In this document: piece by piece, positions 25,504-35,472 of the stretch
Layout of the letters: each line of letters starts with the position of its first letter
Numbering within the stretch: position 1 is the first letter of the stretch
NCBI GenBank assembly: GCA_020744425.1
Contig: JAGMUV010000010.1
Span: 1,240,001 to 1,304,000, forward strand
DNA: 64,000 bases
Direction of reading: 5' to 3'
DNA from: Dactylonectria macrodidyma
Lineage: Eukaryota; Ascomycota; Sordariomycetes; Hypocreales; Nectriaceae
Program-made: the position numbers and the translations under genes
Notes under the pieces: model-generated
The model's input: only the letters and a program-made list of their open reading frames with translations
What the model was told of the DNA's origin: nothing
Databases searched by the model: none

Positions 25504-25721
25504 ATGGCACACCAAGCTTCAGTAGTTCGCAGTGAGGGGGAGTCGTTGGAAACATTTAGACAGATAGATATGGTCATTTCTGTTACAGTTCTATATGCTA
25601 TCTTAATCATACGGTGCAAGACATTGGGTCTCAGTGACACACATTAATTCCGTAGAGACACGAATTTGTGCTTGCCTGGCGGCGCCGCGCCACCAGCAAA
25701 AAAGATATATCCGAAATCTCG

Positions 25722-27677
25722 TCACGATATTATCCTTCTATTGCCAATTAAAGTCTGGTCTAAATCTCCCAACGTATGAAATTCACTGTGATCCTTGAGA
25801 CATCCTACCATGGAACATATCTCTGGCCATTGATCAAGATTTATTATCAAGGTTCTGATGACAGGTTCCCCATTTTTGTCTGGTACATGTCGTAGATATG
25901 TCGATGTCATGTCGTTTCCGCCGGACTTTGTTTGGCCTCCTCTCCAGTGCCATCTCGAAGCGGGCGGAATCCATCCATCTGCATCTCTCCCATTCTCTTC
26001 CATCATGACAGATCCGAGATGGGCCAGCAGAACAAATCGATTATCCCAGGTGCTCTCCTTCCACGGAAGCCGATACGCAACAGCTGCTGCCGCCATGCGC
26101 AGGTCGTGATCTCTGCAACACGTGACGATGAAGAATAGCGGCATCAGTATGCCCTCTCCAAACATCATCAAGCGCGGCGTTTCGGACGCAAGCTCCTCTT
26201 GGATGAATTGCACGGAGTGACAGAAGAGGTGACGAAATTGGACCGTAAAGGTATCAAACGCAAGACCAGTCGGATCGAGAGAGCAGCTGAAGCTGATCCA
26301 GACGACGTCCCAGTGAAGCATGGTGAGGCGCAGAGCTCGCTTTTCCTCCGGACTTGAATCGCTCTGATTGAGGTAGCGCTCCAAGACAGGCTTCCAATCA
26401 CGTAAGGCTCTCAAGAAGTTGGCTTGCCTGGCGTTGGTGTTGAACGTGGTGCACCTGCCGTCGTGGGCAGTCTGGCAAAGAGAGGTCACAGCCAGTGTGT
26501 AGAACCTGCCCCAGTATGCGAAGACCTTGGCGACAGGATCCACCCCAGGCTTAGGGAATTTGAACTCGGGTTGAACTCGCAGGTGGTGTAGAAACGCCCG
26601 CCGTGAATGCAACTGGTGGGTGAAAAGGCCCATTACAGCGAGGCGGGGGAGGGCATGTTCGATGTCTCCTATGTCGGCCTTGGCTGCTTGGGTGTTATGG
26701 AACAGGGTGATGGAGTTTCGTAACACGGCCATGCCGCAATCGAGGATACTGTCCACGCCGCCAATGTGCCCCTGGAGCAGTTCGTATACTATGAGCAGAA
26801 GAGTCATAATAAACACCTTCCTAGGCAGGGTCAGCACCTGGCTATTCCCAATAAAGGCCCGAAAGCCCGTGACTGCTCGAAGATGATGGACAAGAGAAGT
26901 GCGGTGGTGCTCATTGACGGGATGTTTGTGCGACCAAGAGACTGGGTGGGCGAATGTCTGATGATCTCGCACAGAGGACATGGCTTGAGCCAGAGCGCCG
27001 ATGGCTATGATGGAGTCGCGAACACAGCCATCTTGTAGACCCTCGGAGATGGCCGTGGACCACAGCTCATGGTAGTACCCAGCAGCCAGTTCTGGGGCAA
27101 CTCGATGGCGAAAGAGGTCGAAGTACATCACATCTATGCCCTCTATGATTGGTAGGCCAGTCAGCGTCCGCGGTAACTGGCTGCTAGCCTGCTGCAAGAC
27201 GCAGAGTTCCTTCAGGGGAGGACTGAAAGACTCAACAGGGGCAGAAGCAGCTGGACGAGGAGCGAGAGCTCGTGAAGCACCAATCTTGCGGCTGGTCCTG
27301 GGGTGTGATGATCGTTGGGCATATCCTTCACACTCTAACTTGGCTTTCTTGCAGCGACCACAGGTTGGAAGGCCCTCGTCGCATTTAACCCGACGTGCCT
27401 TACAGGTCTGGCATCCAGAACGGCTCGTTGAGCCTCTGATTCGCCTTCTCTTCGGCTGCAGTCCAGCTTCAGCTTCAACTTTAGCGATAGGCTCGCGCGC
27501 AGCCAAGGCGCCTGGTGCTGGCCGAGGGTGTAGAGAGCGCATGTGCATAATTGGCTTGCTGTTTGAGGTCATGACTGCGGGCTCATGGTCGCGGGGCGCT
27601 GTGGACCGCGACTGAATGCAATTGAATGCAGCCGAGATGCTGTTAGCATGGTTGAGGCGGGCGTTTGAAACTGTCAT
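25722..27677 (-). CDS. Zn2Cys6 transcription factor with fungal-specific regulatory domain
   Basis: Intact single frame of 651 residues. The binuclear zinc cluster has cysteines at 89, 92, 99, 106, 109 and 116 (GCQTCKARRVKCDEG, TCGRCKKAKLEC), preceded by the basic stretch PKRRRIRG. The middle and C-terminal part from about residue 180 (IEGIDVMYFDLFRHRVAPELA) matches the Fungal_trans_2-type regulatory domain, ending near the C-terminus with DQWPEICSMVGC. Alternative starts at residues 36, 44 and 46 would all keep the zinc cluster. It is expected in the nucleus, binding CGG-type sites. Its convergent neighbour is the glycosyltransferase, which could be a target, but no binding-site evidence was sought successfully. 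Confidence 0.9.
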   Translation of the reverse strand: MTVSNARLNHANSISAAFNCIQSRSTAPRDHEPAVMTSNSKPIMHMRSLHPRPAPGALAAREPIAKVEAEAGLQPKRRRIRGSTSRSGCQTCKARRVKCDEGLPTCGRCKKAKLECEGYAQRSSHPRTSRKIGASRALAPRPAASAPVESFSPPLKELCVLQQASSQLPRTLTGLPIIEGIDVMYFDLFRHRVAPELAAGYYHELWSTAISEGLQDGCVRDSIIAIGALAQAMSSVRDHQTFAHPVSWSHKHPVNEHHRTSLVHHLRAVTGFRAFIGNSQVLTLPRKVFIMTLLLIVYELLQGHIGGVDSILDCGMAVLRNSITLFHNTQAAKADIGDIEHALPRLAVMGLFTHQLHSRRAFLHHLRVQPEFKFPKPGVDPVAKVFAYWGRFYTLAVTSLCQTAHDGRCTTFNTNARQANFLRALRDWKPVLERYLNQSDSSPEEKRALRLTMLHWDVVWISFSCSLDPTGLAFDTFTVQFRHLFCHSVQFIQEELASETPRLMMFGEGILMPLFFIVTCCRDHDLRMAAAAVAYRLPWKESTWDNRFVLLAHLGSVMMEENGRDADGWIPPASRWHWRGGQTKSGGNDMTSTYLRHVPDKNGEPVIRTLIINLDQWPEICSMVGCLKDHSEFHTLGDLDQTLIGNRRIIS

Positions 27678-27952
27678 GGACGAAGTTAAGTTAGTGTCTC
27701 TCTGCTCAACGTTAGTGCTTACTTGGGCTGGTGTTGAATTCTTGGGCTCTTATTTACCAGCCACATTTACTTTGAGCTGAGGTTACATTGGAGTCAGCAG
27801 GCTATTCCCCATCTAGTATAGGATAAGTGGCCTTGAAATGGGTTTGTGGAGGGCTGCGCTGAACTTGGATCCGACTTATCATTTGGTCTATCTTGGCTGT
27901 GACTCTGTATGGTTCGATATCCGATTTCTCTTCCCCGTCGCTTGCCGTCTTA

Positions 27953-28264
27953 TTAGATGTCTTTATCCAGGTCAAACAGCGTGAGCATCTCGCATCCAGT
28001 TGCAACGACGCGGCCTATGTCGCCATAGCGGGCACCTCTGACGCCAAATTCGTAGACCCCCGGCTCGATGCTGAAAACATCACCCTTTTCCACCACAGTT
28101 GGGTCACCCTCCATGATGCGAAACCCGACGCCGCCACAACCAATAGAACGACCAGTGCCATGTTGCATGCCCTTCTCGTACGCGTAACATATAATGATAT
28201 CCGCTGCGGCAGCGTGTACCTGACCGGCTGTGACGCCCGTGCGAACCTTTTTCCACGCTGCTGA
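27953..28264 (-). pseudogene. C-terminal fragment of M24-family peptidase (creatinase/aminopeptidase P-like)
   Basis: About 100 residues match only the C-terminal half of the pita-bread fold: AYEKGMQHGTGRSIG (metal-binding His region), then VEKGDVFSIEPGVYEFG with the conserved Glu, then RYGDIGRVVATG and LFDLDKDI. Full-length relatives are about 350-450 residues. The N-terminal domain and the first metal ligands (two Asp) are absent. The similarity begins abruptly near 28,264, just after an AG that may be an old intron acceptor. I see no upstream exon before the divergent material at 28,270-28,400. It is read as a truncated relic that cannot form the two-metal site. Confidence 0.7.
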
Positions 28265-28400
28265 TGTAGATGTCAATTTCGGTTCCTCATCTCCAACTTG
28301 TCAGATCGGAGAGTCGGTGGATGGATGCCCGAAAATTGACCTGGTTTTTGGTAACACCCGAAGCTGCGTGATACAAAAAGGAGCGCCACAGACCTAGTGT

Positions 28401-31400
28401 TCAGGAGCTTTCATTCTCCAAACGCCCTTTATGCGCTATATACGGTGCTAGCCATGGCGACGGCTTGGTCTGACGCGTTTTGCTGCGAGGAGGCAGGACT
28501 CCAGAGGACCTTACATGGGCATTCATGACAGGGTCAAAGAAGTCACTGCCTCGCTGCTGCGGACAAGGCTTAGGAACCAGGTGTGGAAACCTACGCGGAT
28601 CTGAGTTCGCCCCAGTCCCCGGCTGGAATTCGGCTTGCTGGGGGTCGACGGCCGTCGACTCTTGTGTTCTGCCGTCGTGTACATCGATACTTACATCGAC
28701 ATGTGCACTCCTGGTTTCCACTATGGGGAAAGGTTTTGGCCGTCCACCGCCAAACACCTCCTGTGCTGTGGACATGACAGCCTGAGCTGCAAGTGCTACT
28801 AGGTCCTCATTCTCGGGCAACGTCGGCGGTATGAAACTGTGCTGGGGCTGCAAGACGCTCCCCTGAGGTGCTGGTTGGGTTGACTGACCAGCATTTCCAA
28901 ATGTCCCTGCTCGTTGTCCTTCAACGTCTTTCGTGGGCTGACTTGGTGAAGAATCACCTGAAGAAGCGTGTGGCTGAAAACCCGCTTGTCCTGTTTCTGA
29001 CGACTCGGCGGTAACGAATGGAGCCTCGCTTCTCTGCTTAGAGGCTGAGGGGAGAGTGGGCTGCGGACGGTGATGTAGCACCTCTCTGACAAGACTCTGA
29101 ATTTGGGTGCCAGAGAGGCTTTCTACACACTGGTCAATGTCTTCTCGCCGGATGGGGTTGTGGCTGAAGCCTAGGTCATTGCCCCTGTTCCTCTTTTCGC
29201 TGTGGGAGCTCTGCTCTGCTTGCCCCTGGTAGCTGTTGCGTTGACTGTCTCTGTTGGCGCTGTCCTCGCTGTCCTTTCCTTGTTTGCCAATTGTAGTATT
29301 CTCATCGTTATTGTCACTGGTAGGCTTCTCGCGAGCAGGCCCCTCCTCGGAATTCTCTTGCTTCACATCATTGCTAGTGTCCGGATCATCACTATCGCTA
29401 TCATCTGAATCCGAAATGACGATGCATTGCTCCCGGGAAGCATGTGGGTCGGTTGTGAGGCGGTAATCTCTGTTCAGGAGAAATTCGGCCACGGAATTTC
29501 GGTGGCCGATGTTGGTGTCATCGGGGTCAAAGGCTGTGAAACTTGAGACAGGAACCCAGCCAACATCGCTCTGCTCGGGAAATCGCCGACCGTCAAAGTA
29601 GATGACAGGGTACTGTCTCTGACTGACAAACGGGCCGCCATCTTCATAGCCTTTAGCCCAGCCCCGTGGGTATATGTCCAGCTTCTTGTCAAAGAGATAG
29701 CATGGAGGAGTAATGCGCAACAGGGACGCCTTCCATTTAAAATGGCCAAAACTTGCCCAGGGAAGAACGAGAACTGGGTAGAGGAATCTGAATCTTGGGT
29801 AGTGCGCGGCATAGATCTCGCCTACAACAGGGATGAGAACCCCTTCAGGGATGGACGTGCCGGAGCTCTCTTGGGACCGAATTTGTTCACCATGGTCGTG
29901 AAGCGGCCTGTCACGCTCGACCCCATTTTCTGGATGCGGTCGGGTTCCCCTGTTTGAATCTCTGCTCCTCGGCGGAAATCCAAGCCCCATATTGAAGAAT
30001 TTCCTTGCTACGTCGTTGTTCTTCTCAGCCAAAGCCGCGTTGCAATTGAGGACACGAGTGCCGAGTGTTCTCACTGCCAGGGAGTGCTCTTTCGTCAGCC
30101 TGTGTCCGTGACCAGCAAGGTGCTTAGCAGCGCCAAGGACGGGGTTGTTGATAAAGTGTTTGCGGTGCTTTTTGCACTCTAGAATATACCATTCTCCAGT
30201 CTTGGGGGGATGCTGTGCGATGAGGTACTTGACTTGGGCATTTCCGTCCTGGAAGACTTGGTAAAAATCGACGACGCTTTCTTCTGTCGAGGCACTCGGT
30301 ATATCAGCGTGCCGTGGGCGTTTTTGTCGTTGATCGATTGTTGTCGCTGAAGGCCTTTTACTTGATGGACGGAGATTGACCGCGGGGGGGTCTGATGGCA
30401 TTCGATGGTTGCTCGAGCTTCTAGCTGGCGATGCGTCTTTATGGCCGCCCTCATGTTGGCCGGGAGGGTTGGCGACCTGGCCTTCCCTAGCCGAGACCTG
30501 GGAGGCTGTGGCCAAGTTGGGCTCATGTGACTCTTTGGCCTGCTGTGATGTCTCGTCTCGTGCGATGGTTGTCATTGAAACTGGATTCGACCTTGGGTTT
30601 GGATTCGTTTCTGGAACTGGATTTGTCCCTGATGCTGGACTCGGCCTTGGGTTTGGGTTCACTTCTGGAACTGGATACATGTCTGAGGCCGGATTCGCCT
30701 GCGAATATTCATTCGTCTGTGGATCGAGACTCGCCTCTGGGGCTGCACTTGTCTCTGGAACTACGTTCATCTCTAAGGAGGGATTCGCCCTCGAGGTTGT
30801 ATTTGCCTCTGTAGCCGAGCTCATCTGTGGAGCTGGATTCGTCTGCGGAGCGGCATTTGTCTCTGGGACTGGACTCGTCTGTTGACCCGGATTCGTCTCT
30901 GGACCGGCAACCTCTAGAGTTGGATTCCCCTCTGGATTTAGGTTCTCATGTGAAATAGGAGCTTCGGCTTCCCCTGAAGATGGATTCTCCTCTGGAGTTT
31001 CGCCCTCCGTCGTAGGATCCTCTGGGGCAGGATTTAGCTCTGGGCTTGGATTCGCGTCTGCGGCTACATGTGCATCAAGTCTCATGTGTCCGCCTGCACC
31101 TGGATCCGCCTCCGGATCGGTATACGGATCTGGTGCTGTGTTGGGTTCTCCTCCAGCCGTATCCGTCTCGGCTGCTGACTCCTGGGGAACCAGAGCTTGC
31201 CGCATACTATCTTGAACCCACGGATCGGAGAGAGAGTCTCCAAAGGCGTTAATGATTCCGTAGGCAAAGCTTCGATGGGTTGCCTCCAGTCGTTCCTGGT
31301 AGTCTTGTTCCATAGCTGCCACCGACTGCATATATTGGATCTCGAGCTCCTTGATCTCGCCACCAAGCTGAACAAGCTTGTCGGCGGCTCTTTGGTAGCT

Positions 31401-31586
31401 ATCGGGGTGAATCGTGCGCTGTGTGAGTTGGTGAAGCTCGTGGTCGAAGCGGCCTCGGAGGGTCTGGTAGTTTTGCTGGTATACATCCCGAGGGGACCTT
31501 ATCTGATGAACCTCGTGGGTCCACCGTCCGACGCAATCCCAGAGAGCAGCCAGCTTCGTATTGGCTGTGGTGACGACTTGGCTCAT
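28401..31586 (-). CDS. large disordered protein with NP-rich repeats and PWWP/Tudor-like module
   Basis: Uninterrupted frame of 1061 residues; family not named with certainty. Residues 1-125 are helical and probably coiled-coil (EIKELEIQYMQSVAAMEQDY). Residues about 150-345 are a degenerate repeat rich in Asn-Pro, Pro-Glu and Ala (units such as NPVPETNPNPRSNP). Near residue 465 a Cys/His segment (WYILECKKHRKHF, then GHGHRLTKEHSLAVRTLG) suggests a small metal-binding or BED-like module. Residues about 587-690 (GEIYAAHYPRF to WVPVSSFTAFDPDD) look like a compact PWWP/Tudor-like beta-barrel. Acidic serine runs (SDSDDSDSDDPDTS) follow, then a disordered tail. Nuclear or chromatin function is an inference from this layout. 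No intron is needed and no stop interrupts it. Confidence 0.75.
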   Translation of the reverse strand: MSQVVTTANTKLAALWDCVGRWTHEVHQIRSPRDVYQQNYQTLRGRFDHELHQLTQRTIHPDSYQRAADKLVQLGGEIKELEIQYMQSVAAMEQDYQERLEATHRSFAYGIINAFGDSLSDPWVQDSMRQALVPQESAAETDTAGGEPNTAPDPYTDPEADPGAGGHMRLDAHVAADANPSPELNPAPEDPTTEGETPEENPSSGEAEAPISHENLNPEGNPTLEVAGPETNPGQQTSPVPETNAAPQTNPAPQMSSATEANTTSRANPSLEMNVVPETSAAPEASLDPQTNEYSQANPASDMYPVPEVNPNPRPSPASGTNPVPETNPNPRSNPVSMTTIARDETSQQAKESHEPNLATASQVSAREGQVANPPGQHEGGHKDASPARSSSNHRMPSDPPAVNLRPSSKRPSATTIDQRQKRPRHADIPSASTEESVVDFYQVFQDGNAQVKYLIAQHPPKTGEWYILECKKHRKHFINNPVLGAAKHLAGHGHRLTKEHSLAVRTLGTRVLNCNAALAEKNNDVARKFFNMGLGFPPRSRDSNRGTRPHPENGVERDRPLHDHGEQIRSQESSGTSIPEGVLIPVVGEIYAAHYPRFRFLYPVLVLPWASFGHFKWKASLLRITPPCYLFDKKLDIYPRGWAKGYEDGGPFVSQRQYPVIYFDGRRFPEQSDVGWVPVSSFTAFDPDDTNIGHRNSVAEFLLNRDYRLTTDPHASREQCIVISDSDDSDSDDPDTSNDVKQENSEEGPAREKPTSDNNDENTTIGKQGKDSEDSANRDSQRNSYQGQAEQSSHSEKRNRGNDLGFSHNPIRREDIDQCVESLSGTQIQSLVREVLHHRPQPTLPSASKQRSEAPFVTAESSETGQAGFQPHASSGDSSPSQPTKDVEGQRAGTFGNAGQSTQPAPQGSVLQPQHSFIPPTLPENEDLVALAAQAVMSTAQEVFGGGRPKPFPIVETRSAHVDVSIDVHDGRTQESTAVDPQQAEFQPGTGANSDPRRFPHLVPKPCPQQRGSDFFDPVMNAHVRSSGVLPPRSKTRQTKPSPWLAPYIAHKGRLENESS
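30560..31110 (-). repeat. degenerate minisatellite coding for NP-rich protein repeat
   Basis: Short repeated units containing GGATTCG or GGACTCG and TCTGG on the plus strand encode the xNPxPExNP repeat of the surrounding protein. Unit length varies from about 18 to 36 nt and units are diverged, so this is an ageing, in-frame tandem array. Every length change is a multiple of three. Confidence 0.65.
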
Positions 31587-33063
31587 TGTGGGAACTTGCC
31601 AACAGTGCGATGGTGGTGTTGAAATTGTAGAAAGGGAAAGGGAGAGGGAGAGGGAGGAGGAGAGAATGGAGGATGGTGACCTTGGTGCTCTCCTTGCATC
31701 GGTGCTAGCCTGGTTGGTAGGTTGTGATAGTTATTGCTTTTGTCAAAATCTTGTGCCCAACCAACTAGGGGTCGGGTGTGGCAGACAGAAACCTCGCTAG
31801 CGTGTCGTGTCAACATACTGGATGCACAGTAACCAATGGGAATCCTGGCTTGGCCATTCGGCAAAACGATCCATCATTTGTGGCTTGCTCAGAGGTACTT
31901 ACTTGTGCCTTTCTTTTCCCTTCTCTCTCTGTATTATGGGTTGGTGAATGCCGTGGTTGCAGCCCTCCGTTTGCAGGCTTGAAAGTTGACACAAGAAGGC
32001 GCGTAAGGAAGGCCACAACTTAACTCGGAGGCAACGTCCCAGAGCATCCTCTACGTGACCCCATTTGTACCCGCTACAGCACCAGTCTAGCCCTATGTCA
32101 GGCTCTATAGCTGCTAGATGTTGCGGGTGGCTTAGGCACCTATTTAGTCACTAGCCCACAGAGCCTCTTGCCCTCGAGGCCAGGGCAACCCTAGATAGCC
32201 TCCACACACACAATTATATATCAACACCATAGTCATTCCGTTGCACCCCTCGTAAGACCTACGATACTACTACGTAGGAGAGCCTCCCTCCCGGAAGCTA
32301 GGTTACATCCAATCTTAACGATGACACACTGTGGCTAAAGAAAAGAAACAAAAAAGAGCATCCTTGAGATAACATTCGGCTTAACAGTACTCCGTAAGGC
32401 CAAAATGAGTTGGAGAGATGTCGCCCCCTTGCGTATGCAGGGATGTACGTAGGTTAGTTGATGCATCAGACAAGAGGCCCGAGCGTAGGCTGCGCTTGGG
32501 ATCCTTACAGAAGGACGCAAGGGTCAACGTTACAAAAATCAGTTTTGGCTAGGGGGATACCTCCCGGCCAGCCCGCCCCGTCAGTAAGACTTAAGACTAC
32601 CGGTATTCTCGAGTCAATTTGCTTAGCCATCTACTTCGAGCTAGAGTGCGGTCACGTGCTCGTACGTAAATTCCTTAGCCTCAGCTTGATGCCTCTCTTC
32701 GTATTTTTCCTTTAACCACACCAGGAGTTGAGTATGCCCTCATTTGCACTCAGAATAACGGCGCGTTACTACAATATACGTGGCGAACCGATTTACTGTG
32801 GTTTAGGGCTGCTCAGACTGAGGGGTGAGACAGGATTGGCACGACATGGAAACTGGGAGGTTCACAATGGGGCCAATGATGGCGTCTGCCATCAGCTCGA
32901 GCTGTAACCCAGGAGGTCTCTTGATGTTATTTATTATGGGATTGGAAGATAGAATGATTACGTTACACCCGTCCCTCCTGTGTTGCTTGATACTCGAATG
33001 CTATTTAAGCAAATTCTTCCATCGAGACAATGTCCAGAAGGAATATCACAAACGAAGCCCCCG
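31587..33063. other. intergenic between two minus-strand genes
   Basis: A purine-rich GA microsatellite-like tract lies at about 31,631-31,668, upstream of the disordered-protein gene. The rest shows no recognised gene or repeat. Confidence 0.45.
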
Positions 33064-34710
33064 TCACGCGTTATTTTCGTCCTCTAAGCCCTCGCGGAGG
33101 AACTTGACCTGCTTCTTGATCTCGACCCAGAGCTCTAGTTTGTCCAAGTCGCCCTCGTCGGAGGCTATGGCAGAGCTATCGTCATCGCTCACCAAGACCC
33201 AAGCCCCCACGGAGCTTCCGCTTGTTCGCTTGGTCTTGGAACGCCTGGCAATTGCTAGCAGCGTCGCCACAAACGCCTCCTGGATGTAGGCGAAGCTGAA
33301 CTTGTCAGTGATCTCAGCAATGGCCCTGCACAGCTTGTCCGGGAACTCGATGTCCTTGTTAGATTTGAGCTTCTCCTGCCAGAAGCGACAATATGCCTCT
33401 CGTTGGTCAACGTTTGGGTCGGGGAAGTAATACTTTCGGTCGAACCGAGATGGACGTTTCTACACTGTTAGCGTGGGGGTATTTCCACACACAGACGAAC
33501 GACTTACGGAGATTCCGGGGTCTAGGAGCTCCAAATGGTTGGTGCTGGCGATGATGAAGATGCCATCGTTCTCCTTAAGGCCATCAACCTCGTTCAAGAA
33601 GTAGCTCCTCACCATGGGTGTGACGAGTGAATCAATGTCTTCGAACACCAAGTAGCAGGGCGCAAACTCCCTAGCCTTCTCAAAGATGATGTGAAGAGAG
33701 AATTCGGGCCCCATCCACGACTCCAGGCTGCGAACGTAGACGGTGGGAATAGAGGGGGTTCTGTCAGCCAGCATGTGCATCGTGGCTTTGATACTGATAG
33801 TCTTACCATTCCCGGGTGGGCCGTGGTAGATGATTCCTCGCTTCCATGGCACGCCGAGACCTGCGTACGTCTCCCTCGACTCGAAGAAGGAGATGTGGTC
33901 GTTGATGAGCGACTTCTTCATGTCCTCGTCGAGGATAACGGCATCCCATGTTGATTTCTGCGCGCTTTCCCACAGCTCCTGATCTTTCATAAAGAAGCCC
34001 TGGTCAAACACCCACACTTCATTGTGCAGGTCGCTCGCCCATGAACCGACGGCAAGCACAAGTTGCTCGGCTTTGTAGACGTTGGCCGTGAGGATGTAGT
34101 AGTTCTTCAGCTGCGGGTAGGATTCCGATCCATCCCGGCCGTCGACCAGGTAGATGATGAATTCCTCTCCCTCCCACTGGTAGAGGAACTTGCCGAAGAT
34201 GACAGCCTCGCCCAGGTATCCCTTGTTGCCATCTATGCGACGGGCGGGCGGCAGGTAAACCGTCCATTCAAGCGACGACGGCAGGTCGCCTCTGTCTTGG
34301 ATAGGAGTGAAAGTGGCGTGGCCGGCGCCAGCGAAAGCCAGCAGATTGCACTGGCTGCCCTCGTCGCTGTACTCTGGGACCACGACGAGATCAAGCTCAG
34401 GGTACTGCTTCTTGAGAGCCGAGGTGACGACCGAATCAGTATTGATTCGTTTGCCGTTGGAGTGCTCGAAGTAGGAGCTGGTTGTGCCGTCACCAGGTTC
34501 GCTGGGTCGAACAGATCTCAAGGGCAGCGCTCGCGAGGGGCCAGGACCAGGCTTCAAGATGGTTGGTTCAGGATGTCCGCGGTACAGAGCAGGATGCCCA
34601 TGCTTCATAGCGCCATGGAACCTGGGAGCTGGGGGGCTCATTGTCGAGGCCTGGGAAAGGCGTTGCTGGGCTGAGCGCCCTGGAAGCGTTGAAGTCCGGC
34701 GGCTGTTCAT
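33064..34710 (-). CDS. BCS1-like AAA ATPase
   Basis: 532 residues in two exons, 34710-33508 and 33459-33064. The 48-nt intron starts GTAAGT and ends TAG. The AAA module is complete: Walker A GPPGNGKT at 297-304, Walker B YLVFEDID at 353-360, sensor 1 STNH at 389-392 and the arginine-finger stretch KRPSRFDRK at 402-410 contributed by exon 2. The C-terminal tail has acidic and Lys-rich segments. The N-terminal 280 residues lack the BCS1 transmembrane/import region and resemble the many soluble fungal BCS1-like paralogs of unknown function. It is likely an ATP-driven protein-remodelling factor; the client is unknown. The frame is intact. Confidence 0.9.
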
Positions 34711-35472
34711 CTTGCTACTACAGGTTTTCGGTTGGTATTTTCAGTCTTTGATTTCGAGGTTGCTGCAACCGTGTTCTTGTGATTGAGCTGACGAGGAAGT
34801 TGAAATAGGCACCAAATGTGGTTGCCTGGAGGGAACGAGGTCCGAGAGGGGAAGCTCGAATGATGATGATGCTGCGCCCACCACCTACAACAGGGGCTGT
34901 AATTCGACAGTTGGCCCATGTGCTGCGCCTCTGCGCCGAGCCCAAATACGAACGGCCCAAATACGACCAGCCAAATGAGCTGAGACCTCTGGACACTTGG
35001 GGCTCTTTAGTGTGCGTGTTGAGCATCATGATAAATAAATTCTTTGTGCTATTTATGCCCATCTCGAATAGATAGGACCGTCGTCTGGGTCGTTGTGTCA
35101 AGGACCAGGATCGTGTATCCCCACGTGGCTTGGCTTTTCGCGATGTCGGGGCCGAGTTACTATGCAGGTCCGGGAGCCCCCTGAACCCGAATTGCGGGGT
35201 AAGGGCCTGAAGGTCAATGGCCCGAACGACGTCAGTATTAATGCTCTATTGTGTGTCTACTGCCACCAACTTCAGCCACGCACCGTTTGGGTACCCGTAG
35301 TAGCGGCCGGACCCATCTAAGCTATGGAGTCGTGATCTCTAACCGAATAAGATATATCTAGTCAGTCAGGTGACCCCCCCGTCTTCTCTTATCTCGGTAA
35401 TCTCCTCGCATTCTCGAAACCCATTACCTTGAATGTACGTACTGAAAACACGTCTGTGATCAATCTCGCATC
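34711..35472. other. divergent intergenic region
   Basis: This lies between the minus-strand AAA ATPase and the plus-strand transcription-factor pseudogene. No gene recognised. Confidence 0.45.

Noticed and set aside
30376..30885. Plus-strand 169-codon frame with GFVSGTG-type repeats
   Set aside because: Antisense shadow of the NP-rich repeat of the disordered protein.
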